The notes below the pieces were generated by a model that was given only the letters and a program-made list of their open reading frames with translations, ran no database searches and was not told the origin of the DNA. The translations under genes and the position numbers were made by a program. A stretch of DNA of 64,000 nt, from the NCBI GenBank assembly GCA_009746045.1, contig RPFO01000641.1:1-64000 (forward strand), written 5' to 3'. The DNA comes from Mesostigma viride (taxonomy: Eukaryota > Streptophyta > Mesostigmatophyceae > Mesostigmatales > Mesostigmataceae). Below, piece after piece: positions 12,542-23,400 of this stretch. Each line of letters opens with the position of its first letter. Position 1 is the first letter of the stretch.

Positions 12542-15154
12542 GTGAGGGGACTGTTGTATGGTATGGGCCTGTCAGGTGGTACACTGGGTATAATATGCAC
12601 TACTTTGTGGCGGGAAATTGCTGAGGCTTACTATGGAAGTGTTCCTGATGAGGGCGGAAGGTGCACTGCCAAGGATTAGAATATCGTCCAGGCCTTTGGT
12701 CGGTGTAGTTTATGGAGCATCTGCGCTGGGGGTTCGATTGCACCATGGAGTGTGGCCTGCTGGCCGACTGCAGTAATTGCAGATAATGTGCTGGCACGAA
12801 AGATCTGGGTGCAATGCTCGAAAGTGCCTACTGTTTGCTGCTGTGGACAAGTTGTCTGAAATTTCGCCTTTGGCCCGGCTGATATGCAATGCCAAGCGTG
12901 CTGCACGACAGGCAGCAAGAGTCTAGTGGGCACCCTAATATGAGACCGGGTAGCCGTGACACATGCATGGTGTGGGAACATTCTTAGTATTTCTGTTGCC
13001 ATAAACGTGGTGACGTCTTGTTCCCCATGCTCAAAAGGGGTGTTTCCTGCAGGGAAGACTTGCCTGCCTTCTGTTCTAGCTAATGTTTGGCGGCCAACTT
13101 GTGGTGGCCCGTACGTGTGGTTTTGAGGCGTATATCTCCTCAGAATGAAAAGTACAGGACACATTCATGCGTGCTCGTGGGTTCCAGACATTTCTGAAAA
13201 CCTGCAGACGGGCATCCGCTGTGGAAGGGGTTCCACTTTTTACGGTAGTTGAGGCTTTCCCTGCGACATGTTATGACAGTTACTGGATTTTTTTTCAGGC
13301 ACCTGCCTGCTTGTGTCACATTTGTGGACAGGGTTTGGTAGAAAAATGACCGCAAGTGCGCTCTAGATAGTTCCACACAATTTCACATGGCAAGTAGGTG
13401 GTTTTGATAGGGTTCATTTGGATTTGGAAAATTTCCTCAAGTATGTGTATCTGGTATTTGTGCGCACATAGTTCCTCAGGATATAGTTTAGTTTAGGCGA
13501 TGCTGCCTATATGCTGGTATATTTGACCTTTCACGTTACCTTGGTCACCCACCCATGGTTGGCCAGCACAACTGAAAATTGGGAAATGTATTTTTGCTCT
13601 GCGCTTGACTTCTTGATCGAATGATAATGTTCTTCCGCATGTTTTGTAAGTGAGCGGTGTCTGCTTGGTATCGCCTGCAAGTATTTATTAGGAGTATGTA
13701 GTTGGCCATTTAGTAAGCTGGCATGAATATTTTCTTTGCCAGTTAGTGTAATGCTCCAGATATCCATGTGGCAGAGTCTATCGTGTGAGCAGCAAAGACA
13801 CATGTCAAGTGTGTTTGTATGCTTGGCAACCTTGCGGCCATTAGCATTCATGAGCTTTGTGGTCAATTTGAGGTACTTGCCCTGTCTAACTAACCTTGGG
13901 ATTTCACTTTTCTGGATTTCTATATGATGCTCTCGTGCAAAATACTGCAGGTTCCCTGAAAAATAACTTTTTGCGAGGCTGTGGAGCTGTTTGGCAAATC
14001 AACTTGCCTTTGTACAGTAAGATTGTTGCTGGCGTTGAACTAGGATCAGAACACCGTAGGGTTTTGGTGTCAGGGAAAGGTGGCAGCAGGCGCTACAATT
14101 TTTTGGCTCCAACCTGCGAAGTTTTTAGCACGCGTCCAGGTTTACCTGGAGGAATAAGCAGGTTGCATTGGTGCATTGGCCATCGGGGACCTGCTCTCAC
14201 GTCCTATTCCCGCATGGGCAAAGGATGCCTGTCACAGGTGCAGGCATGGGTGGGAAGCCCCCCAGGGTTTCCCCCAGGGTTTCTTTGAGATTCGGTCTCC
14301 AATGCAAGTGCGCAAAACTAGTTAAGACTATAGGAATTTTTCGCTACAATCTCTAGTGACTAGTGAGATTGTGGACTGTAATTTTATGTGCCCACGTACA
14401 GTTTTTTTTCCTCTATTATTTGACAGCTGCCCAGGAACATTTTTTTGGTCTGGGCGCCACATGTGGCTGTTGTCAGAGCTTAATGGAAGAAAGTGCTCAC
14501 CTTTCATGTTGAAACAGCTTTAGCTTGTTTGGAGGATATGCAACTATGCTACACGGCAGCTGTGGCACAGCAACGCTACCAATCACTTTTTGAAGTGTAA
14601 GGTGGCATGTATCATATAATAGTATGAAGTGAGACGACTACATATAATAGTTCACATGGTCCATCACTCAGTGTAACATTTTTTGAAACCATTAAAATAT
14701 CTGGGCGCACCATGTGTTGCTAGCTCTCCATTAATTTGTCACATAATTCCAAAGCGCTTCCTTGTGGTCGATCAGCGTGTTGGTCAACTAGCACGGGATA
14801 TCACGGGTGCATGACCCATGAAGTGAATCATGATAACATAATTGCATGCATCAATCTGCAGCGCATCCAATTCATGCATTCACGCGCCTCCGTTGGGAGC
14901 TAGAGGCACGGGGTACCGACTTGTGTCAAGTAGGTGCCTCTCATCCCTGTTTGATGCACAGCAAAGGGGGAGTGCACGGGACCCCCCCACCCCCTTCTCT
15001 CGTTACCTTTGAAAGGGCAGGCCGCAGGTTCAATTTCACTGCTCACCGGGAGAGTCTAGCAACTACTGTGGGGACAATAAAGCCGTTCAACGCACATAGC
15101 TCACTTAAAATATATTAATACCAAAAGCCGATAGCGGATGCCTCCACTCCATCC
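12542..15154. other. No supportable gene
   Basis: Only short, unrelated open frames occur, and base composition is less GC-rich than the exons. The last part (about 14840-15154) ends in sequence resembling the 3' UTR of the LINE described next (CCTCCACTCCATCCATCAAG), so it is probably the older LINE copy into which that one inserted. Confidence 0.45.
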
Positions 15155-15166
15155 ATCAAGGAATAT

Positions 15167-16524
15167 TAAAAAATTAAATTAAATTATAACATGCCTCCGT
15201 GGGGAGATCATGTAGCACATATTCCATGATGGATGGGGTGGAGGAAGCCGCGTGATCGAACTATCCTAACTCTAAGCTATCTAGAAAATCCTAACTACAC
15301 TACTCATCAAAACGCCTCCTCCGCTTGGGGGGAGGGGGCTTGCCCACAGGGTCGGGCGTGTGCGCCTTGACAATCTTCTTCCACCGCGTCTTGTCCTGCA
15401 TGGCAGTCCAAAGACGGGAGAGAGAGTGGATGCGGTGCTCAAACTGGGCTGGGACCACTAGGTCGGCCAGCAACATCTGGACGTAGTTCGTGACAGGTTT
15501 CCCTACCCTTTTGGGAATGCCCTCGGGGCCAGGCCAGGTCAGAATGTGTCGCCCTGGCTGGCCAAGCGGCTGGGGGCCGGCCAGACCAAGGGCGGTGTCG
15601 ACCTGGCTGGTGCGGGCAAGGTGTCCTACAAATGCTATCCTACGCTGCCTAATCTCGTCCGAAATACGAGGCATGCGATGATACAAAGACTCTGATGACG
15701 GACGCTCAGAAAACCCTACGTTAAGGACCTGTCGGAGCATCATGTAAACCGTGCCGTCTAGCCTAGCTGCCAGTTTGGGTGGGATTGTCCACGCCTCGGC
15801 GCCATACGTGAGCACCGTGAGGACGAGGACCTTGAAGAGCATGCGCTTGCGGTGCTCGCCCAGGCCCTTCGAGCGCCAGTAGGGTTTGAGCGAACGGAGC
15901 TTGGCCCAGGCAAGGCCGATGCGGGTGTCCACATCGTCGGCAGTTTCAGGAAGCCAGCTCCCCAACAGCTGGAAGCGGTCGCGCAACGGGACCTCCGTCC
16001 CGTCGAGCAGGCGCGGCAGCGGTGGTGTACTGGAGGCCCCAATCACCATCGCCTCGGTTTTGACACTAATCTCCAACCCCACCGCCCGCGCCTCCAGGCC
16101 CAAACAGTCCAGCCAGGTCTGAATGTGCTCGGGGCTCTCGATGAGGGTGGTGTCATCCGCATAAATCAGGTCGGCAAGGCGCGGTAACCAGGTCTAACCC
16201 CGCCGTGCTCTTTCACGTTAAGGATGTCCAAGCCTGGCTCGAACCCCTTAAGAGCAGTCAAGCGCGCACGTACGTGCCCGGCGCATGACGTGATCCACGA
16301 CAATAATGAACAGGTATGGGGACAGGACACAACCTTGCCACACCCCGTGGTGAAGGGGGAATGGTGGGGTGGTGCCTTCCGCAGTCCGCACTACTGCCTG
16401 TGAGCCCTCATACAGTCGGCGAATGGCAGCAATAAACGCAGGTGGCACCCGATCCAGAGCTAGGATGGCCCAAAGAGCCTCCCAGAGAACCGTGTCAAAG
16501 GCCTTGATATAGTCAACAAAAATG
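15167..16524 (-). mobile_element. 5'-truncated LINE copy with decayed reverse transcriptase, 12-bp TSD
   Basis: On the minus strand this is the C-terminal part of a non-LTR retrotransposon ORF2. From 16524 downward it reads FVDYIKAFDTVLWEAL and GVWQGCVLSPYLF, then LIYADDTTLIES at about 16175-16138; the YADD pair is the reverse transcriptase active site. Next comes YGAEAWTIPP and a C-terminal domain ending RRRRFDE before a TAG at 15300-15302. Frameshifts and stops between 16180 and 16250 disrupt it. ATCAAGGAATAT flanks both sides (15155-15166 and 16525-16536), an apparent target-site duplication. The 3' end at the left is AT-rich (TTTAATTTAATTTTTTAA on the element strand). The target was the tail of another LINE in the opposite orientation. 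The related ORF2 piece at 28253 confirms a family. Confidence 0.85.
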
Positions 16525-16594
16525 ATCAAGGAATATGTGCTACATGATCTCCCAACAGAGGCATGTTATAATTTAATTTAATTTAATTTTTTAA
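16525..16594 (+). repeat. Tail of an older LINE copy split by the insertion
   Basis: GGAATATGTGCTACATGATC followed by an ATAATTTAATTTAATTT tail is the inverted equivalent of 15168-15224. With the sequence left of 15166 it reconstructs a + strand LINE 3' end interrupted at ATCAAGGAATAT. Confidence 0.7.
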
Positions 16595-16978
16595 AATAGG
16601 ATGCATGCAGTAAGGCTGCCCCATGCATGGTCCAGTGGCCACAGATAGGCTTGAAACTCATTTAGAGGCACTGGTTTGGGAGCATGACATGCGGTGAGCA
16701 CATTTTCTAATCTATGACACAACATACGCAGGCAGGCCTTCGCGAATATGATTCAGTTTCCATGACAATGACACAAGTTTCCGGAACTGTTCAGTTCCTA
16801 GCCGGCGCATGCGTTACTTATTATACCCCAAAATCACGAGTATACCTGTAATGATGGAAAATCGAGTAACGTGCGTGTTTGCAACTTGCCCCTTGAAACT
16901 CTACGGCGGAGCCACTTTTCGGAAGAACTTCCACCCTTATGCTTGCAAACTCGTGACCAATTTGGTGGATGAATGGAT

Positions 16979-18375
16979 GGGTGGGTGGGTGGGTGGGTGG
17001 GTGGGCGGGCCCGGGCGCGGCGGGCGGGCGGGCGGGCGGGCGGGCGGGCGGGCGGGCGGCGGGCGGGCGGGCGGGCGGGCGGGCGGGCGGGCGGGCGGGC
17101 GGGCGGCGGGCGGGCGGGCGGGCGGCGGCGGCGGGCGGGCGGGCGGGCGGGCGGGCGGGCGGGCGGGCGGGCGGCGGGCGGGCGGGCGGGCGGGCGGCGG
17201 GCGGGCGGCGGGCGGCGGGCGGGCGGCGGGCGGGCGGGCGGGCGGGCGGGCGGGCGGGCGGGCGGGCGGGCGGGCGGGCGGGCGGGCGGGCGGGCGGGCG
17301 GGCGGGCGGGCGGGCGGGCGGGCGGGCGGGCGGGCGGGCGGGCGGGCGGGCGGCGGGCGGGCGGGCGGGCGGGCGGGCGGGCGGCGGGCGGGCGGGCGGG
17401 CGGGCGGGCGGGCGGGCGGGCGGGCGGGCGGGCGGCGGGCGGGCGGGCGGGCGGGCGGCGGGCGGGCGGGCGGGCGGGCGGGCGGGCGGGCGGGCGGGCG
17501 GGCGGCGGGCGGGCGGGCGGCGGGCGGGCGGGCGGCGGGCGGGCGGGCGGGCGGGCGGGCGGGCGGCGGGCGGGCGGGCGGGCGGGCGGCGGGCGGGCGG
17601 GCGGGCGGGCGGGCGGGCGGGCGGGCGGGCGGGCGGGCGGGCGGGCGGGCGGGCGGGCGGCGGGCGGGCGGGCGGGCGGGCGGGCGGGCGGCGGGCGGGC
17701 GGGCGGGGGCGGGCGGGCGGGCGGGGGCGGGCGGGCGGGCGGGCGGGCGGCGGGCGGCGGGCGGGCGGGCGGGCGGGCGGGCGGGCGGGCGGGCGGCGGG
17801 CGGGCGGGCGGGCGGGCGGGCGGCGGGCGGGCGGGCGGCGGGCGGGCGGGCGGGCGGGCGGGCGGGCGGGCGGGCGGGCGGGCGGGCGGGCGGCGGGCGG
17901 GCGGGCGGGCGGGCGGGCGGGCGGGCGGGCGGCGGGCGGGCGGGCGGGCGGGCGGGCGGGCGGGCGGGCGGCGGGCGGGCGGCGGGCGGGCGGGCGGGCG
18001 GGCGGCGGGCGGGCGGGCGGGCGGGCGGGCGGGCGGGCGGGCGGGCGGGCGGGCGGGCGGGGGCGGGCGGGCGGGCGGGCGGGCGGGCGGGCGGGCGGGC
18101 GGGCGGGCGGGCGGGCGGGCGGGCGGGCGGGCGGGCGGGCGGGCGGCGGGCGGGCGGGCGGGCGGCGGGCGGGCGGGCGGGCGGGCGGGCGGGCGGGCGG
18201 CGGGCGGGCGGCGGGCGGGCGGCGGGCGGGCGGGCGGGCGGGCGGGCGGGCGGGCGGGCGGCGGGCGGGCGGCGGGCGGGCGGGCGGGCGGGCGGGCGGG
18301 CGGCGGGGGCGGGCGGGCGGGCGGGCGGGCGGGCGGGCGGGCGGGCGGGCGGGCGGGCGGGCGGGCGGGCGGGTG
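16979..18375. repeat. 1.4-kb (GGGC)n microsatellite
   Basis: It starts as (GGGT)n at 16979-17003, becomes GGGC repeats with frequent GGC or GGGGGC variants, and closes with GGGT at about 18370. All three + strand frames stay open and give false Gly/Arg/Ala proteins. Runs of GGG every four bases can form G-quadruplexes on the + strand. Confidence 0.98.
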
Positions 18376-18551
18376 GGTTTTTATCCCCTATTCCTATGTT
18401 TTCTCACGTGTACGGCCTTATAAGCTTCGCCAATTCGGGTGAACATAACGGTCCTTCGGCGAAAATTGGCTCCGCCAAATAAGCATGTCACTTGATCCTG
18501 CTGAACTCATGGGCCGGTCTTCCGCAGTTTGCACACTCCGTCATCAGTCAT

Positions 18552-19013
18552 GTAGGGATGGTGAAATACGGTATAAATTTGGGACCCTACACATACTGTA
18601 TTTTCAATACTGTATACGGTATAAAATACACGTGCATGCATTTGGATTTGATTTTGGTAGCAAAGAGACCCATGGTCGGCCCTAGACGCCTACAGTAATG
18701 TAGTGAGGAGTTCATTCCGTCCGTCCGTCAGGCAGCCGAGCTATGGAGTAGGCCGGGCACTGAGCAGAGTGCCGGGGTGAGTGGCGCCGTCAGGTACTTA
18801 ACTGCCGGACCGCTCAGGACTGGGGATGGGCACAATGCGGGCCCACTGGCGCCCTGGAGGGTCAGTACAGTGCTCCACATGATGCCACCGCGTGGCATCA
18901 TAGTATAGCGGCGCATGTGTATTTTATACAGTATTTTGCCCTCCACATACAGTGTATTCTATACGCTGTATAAAATACGTATTTTATACATATACCGATT
19001 CTGCCATCCCTAC
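18552..19013. mobile_element. 462-bp inverted-repeat element (MITE-like)
   Basis: Left end GTAGGGATGG and right end CCATCCCTAC mark ~95-base imperfect inverted repeats rich in GTATAAAATAC-type strings. The central 270 bases are unique and non-coding. TAGGGATG termini recall hAT-type MITEs, but I could not find a convincing 8-bp target duplication. Confidence 0.6.
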
Positions 19014-20477
19014 GGCCGTCATAGTGGATACTGAAACTAACAAAAATGTGTACATGTATGGTAATTAATTTCAAAGAGCCCACAAAATTCTTGGCACATG
19101 CCCACTTGCCAAGTCTGCCTAAAAGCCTGTAGTGTGGGCGGTTCCGCTTACGGCACTGTAGTCATGAAATAGGACTAGCGGACCAGGCTCCGCGGACGGC
19201 TGCCACTAGCTAGTTTGTTTTCCTGTGTGTCATCATGATCAATCTTAACCTTCGATACCCGGTAGCTCGAACCCGGATTAGTCAGTAGATTTGTTCGTTG
19301 TCATTGCCTAATAAATTACTGTAGCTGTCTACTACGGAATCTCGAGCCGAGGTGTCTTCTCTCACTCTTGACTTCGAGCGTTTGTGTCCGATCGAGGCGA
19401 TATGTGTCCGACTATCCAGTGTCCGTGCGAGCTTGCCCAAATGCCCAGACCTTGAGTCCTTGACTAGGTCGTGTGCTGTCAATTTTGTGACGAGTGCGCG
19501 CTAGTGCCCGAGCACCTCCACGTTCCGACTTCCTAGTCGAGAAAAAGCAATTAAGAGGGTTCAAGCTCGCATAGTAAGATAGGCCAGGGTTGTCCATGGA
19601 TGTTCATGTTCTGGAATTGACGGGAAATGGCTTGATTGCCTGTGCATGCACGCAGCCCCGCGCCGCAAACTAACAAATTTTCAGCAGATTGCTTCTTTGT
19701 TCTTATCCGTCCTGGCCAGCTGCTATTTGGATATTATGACACATAGACACATCGTCCATGCGAGCAGGAAATTAGCATGTTTCTCGGATGTTTCGCATGG
19801 CCATGTGTTGACTATCACGTTTGTCTCTAGCCTCAAGTGAATTTCCGAAATTCCTTAGCAGTGTCTAATGTCGTAATGTGCCCGCCTTCATGTAAGGCCG
19901 CTGGCCACATGGCACACCAGAGGCACGCTTACGCTTTTAGCTACCTTAACGGATGCAGTCATTTGCCACTGAGCTGTAAAATTTTCCACTAGATTGCGGT
20001 CTACCCCAGCCAAGCCCAGTGAAGAGCTGTCACTCATTCGCCAAGGCGTTGGCCGGGCTGGAAATTTTAGAGAATTTCCGGGGAAGCACACACGCTTTGC
20101 GCACTTGAGGACTATTCCTTTGCTTATGTTTGCGAAGGTGGCGACGCTTGCATGCGAGAGCAGCACTAGGCCATGCTATTTCTACAATGTTTCTGCCATA
20201 AGCGCTCGTACACCCTGTCCAATTGCGCCTACAAGCACATAGACCAAGCTCGAGCCGATGGGGCCAGCAAATACCAAGTATCGCGGGGCGTCTGATGCAA
20301 GGTCGAAGCACGACACGCTCTGCACGCCCTGAATTATAGCGTGCATGGAAGCTCGTCGCATGCTGGAATGCCCTGGCCTCCCGCCACATCTCGGGCGCTC
20401 TGCACAACCGGTGGCAACCCCACTCCGCACCACCCCACTCCCCAACGGCCACCCGTCTGCCATCTGTCACCTGAGCC
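19014..20477. other. No supportable gene; upstream region of the kinase gene
   Basis: No domain-bearing frame was found on either strand. The segment just before 20478 presumably holds the kinase promoter and 5' UTR; no TATA-like or other element stands out. Confidence 0.4.
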
Positions 20478-23400
20478 ATGGATAGCGTGGCGGGCATGCT
20501 GGGCTTGCTCAGCAGTTTCTACTGGCGCCTCACACAGCTGCTGCTACGCAGGCGCACGTCCGCCCCGGATGATGCCTACAGCCTGGAATCGGGCGCATGG
20601 CAGGGTGACGGCGACTGGTATAAGGACACCAGCCTCGCTATGCCCACGGTGGAGCAGGTGGCATATGCAAGCAGCGCACTAGGGGTTCCCAGTCTGGCCC
20701 CGTGGGACTATCGGCCACAGGGAATGGTTGCCCCCGCTGGGCAGGGGTATGCACCCGCCCAGCCGCCGTCATACTGGAACCAAACCCTGCAGGCGACACC
20801 TGGCGCAGCACCACCACGGGCCGCCGCAGATATCCCCTTATACTACCACCGCCACAATACGCCGCCTCGGCCCCGACAGGCACCAATGCCAGCTGGCACC
20901 GTGCTCCCACAGGGAGCCATCCGCCAGGGATATGCCCATCCGGGCTATGGGAACCAGGCTAATAGCAAGCAGGGCTATGGCGTGCCACAGGCTCATGATA
21001 AGGGTGGGCAGGTCGGCCATGGTGCCGGTCAGCCCGCGCTGATGGTCCCTGGCCGCTTTGACCCACAGGGACGCTACCTGGCAAAACCAGACCTACCCCC
21101 TCCACCCAAGTATGCGGCAGCGGGGGCGGCCGGGCAAAGGTTTATGCTGGCTTCCCCGGAACTGGGTGCCAGGGAGCTCCACGCTGACAACACCCTGGGG
21201 GGCGTGAGGGACAGTGTGATGCTTCAAGTGGACAGCGCGCACTCGGACATGTCAGCGACCGCACCTGCCGCTACACCTGGCCAACCAGGTGGTAATGACT
21301 ATCACCCTGCAGGGTGGGGTCAGCAGGGTGGCGAATGCCAGCAGGGAGAGGCCGATGGGTCAAGTTGGCCCGCGACGGGGCCGGCGAACATGCTCAGGCA
21401 ACCCTCGGGCGGTGACGTAGGGTTGCCATACGCGTGGCAAGCAGGACCACCGCCGGAGGAATGGGTGGCAGCGGTGGATGCTGCTGGTGGGTGGACGCCC
21501 GCGCACCAGCACTACTGGGAGCTGCTCCAGCAGCAAGCACAGGCGCAGCCCCTCTTGCCCGTGCACCCAGGGGTGGAGGCACGAGCGTGGGCGGGCCATG
21601 TTCACGCAGGCAACGCAGAGGCCGGTGCGGGCGATGTGTCAACAATGGGTGCGTCGGCCGACCAATCCGTCATCTACCTGCCTGCGATGGGCCAGGGTTT
21701 GTTGCCACCCGTCGCCGCCTCGGCCATCACACCCTCCCCTCAGGCCTCGCCACCGCTGGCACCATGGCAACCACCGGGTCACCCGCTGTGGCAGGGGCAA
21801 GGCGATCAGAGTGCCGGGTGGCAGTCGCAGCAGCAGGTGTTGCTGCCTTCCCCGCAGCCACAGGCGCAAGTGCAAGAGCAGCAGCTGCTGCTGCTGCAGA
21901 GGGAGCAGCCGCCACCGCTGCCGCCTCAAGAGAAGAATCTGCTGCTGGGCCGCCAGGGGAGCTCTCTCTTCATTACCGACAGCTCACCCGCGGTTGTGGG
22001 TGCGGCCACAGTGCAGGGCTCCGTTCCCCCTTCCGCAGCGCCCGATGCCCAGGTGCCAACTCCCCTGGCAGTGGACTCTGTGCCCCACAATGCAGCCCCT
22101 GCGCCAGCCATCCCTGCTGCAGATGGCACGAAACTTGTGGATAAGCCCGGGCATGCAGCAGCGGGCGCCGATACCTTCCTGGGTGGTGTCGACGGCGCGG
22201 CGGACGTGAGCTATTTGGAGATCCCCTATCCCGAGATTGTGTTCGGGCAGTTGGTGGGGGAGGGTGCATTCGGCCGTGTATATGCTGCCACCTGGCGGGG
22301 CGACCCGGTTGCGGTCAAGGTGTTGTCAGGCGCGGCGGCACGGTCGCTGGATGATAAGATGATTCGGGAGTTTCGTCGGGAGCTGGCGACGATGGCCCGT
22401 CTGACGCCGCACCCGAACGTATTGCGGATGGTGGGGGCGTGCAGCGCGCCCAGTGCCCCGCTCGCGCTGGTGTCCGAGTAAGTGATGGGTCGCTTGCGCG
22501 AGATTGCCTTGTGATGGAGCGAGTGAGGGATGGGTCGCTTGCGCGAGATTGCCTTGTGATGGAACGAGTGAGGGATGGGTGGCTCGCGCGAGATTGCCTT
22601 GTGATGGAACGAGTGAGGGATGGGTGGCTTGCGCAAGATTGCCTTGTGATGGAACGAGTGAGGGATGGGTCGCTTGCGCGAGATTGCCTTGTGATGGAAC
22701 GAGTGAGGGATGGGTCGCTTGCGCGAGATTGCCTTGTGATGGAACAAGTGAGGGATGGGTCGCTTGCGCAAGATTGCCTTGTGATCGAACGAGTGAGGGA
22801 TGGTTGGGTTTGCATGTAGACATTGTTGTTTTGTTGGTTGAGCATGCGCACATTCCTTGTGGCCATGGTTGTACCACAAAGTGAATGTCTGATAGGGTGT
22901 GCAGGTTTCTTGAGATGGAGTGAGTGTGAACGAGGGGGGCGGCTGCTTGCGGTGCAGTGGGTGTCTGATCGGGTGTGCAGTTTTCTTCTTACGGAGTGGG
23001 TGAGTCAAAGTGGTCAAATGCCCAATTTTCTTGAGCGTGATCGGTGGAGGGGTTTTCTTGTCGAACGGCAACCGTCCTGCAAAATTGCAGCCATAATGTC
23101 AACGTACAAGGCTCCTCATTTCCAATTTTGTTCCTCTCCATCATCCTGAACGACTTGACAATCACGGATATGATATTGGCAGGCTCGAGCTGCCATGGTC
23201 CGGATTCTCCAGATTTCTGGCCTGCGCCAGCTGTCTCAGTGGCATTCACGCAACATTCAAGTGCCCGACATGAATTCAACATCCCTGCAACTTTCCGGCA
23301 ATGTTCACGCAATATTTCCTGCAACGTTCAGGCAACATGCACACGCTCAAAATGCATGCATGATGCATGCAGCACCATGCAACATGCGTGCAACAGGCAT

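Noticed and set aside
14980-15110. SINE with a tRNA-like B box (GGTTCAATTTC)
   Set aside because: No matching A box at the right distance and no second copy in the window.
15168-16594. Terminal inverted repeats of a DNA transposon carrying a reverse transcriptase
   Set aside because: The 12-base direct repeat and the rebuilt flanking LINE tail explain the structure as one LINE inserted into another.
16809-18482. Three long Gly/Arg/Ala-rich open frames on the + strand
   Set aside because: They are frame readings of the GGGC microsatellite; all three frames are open because the repeat has no stop codon.
22485-22803. Regular repeats resembling a CRISPR array
   Set aside because: The 45-base units are contiguous with no unique spacers, the genome is eukaryotic, and the array is in an intron.
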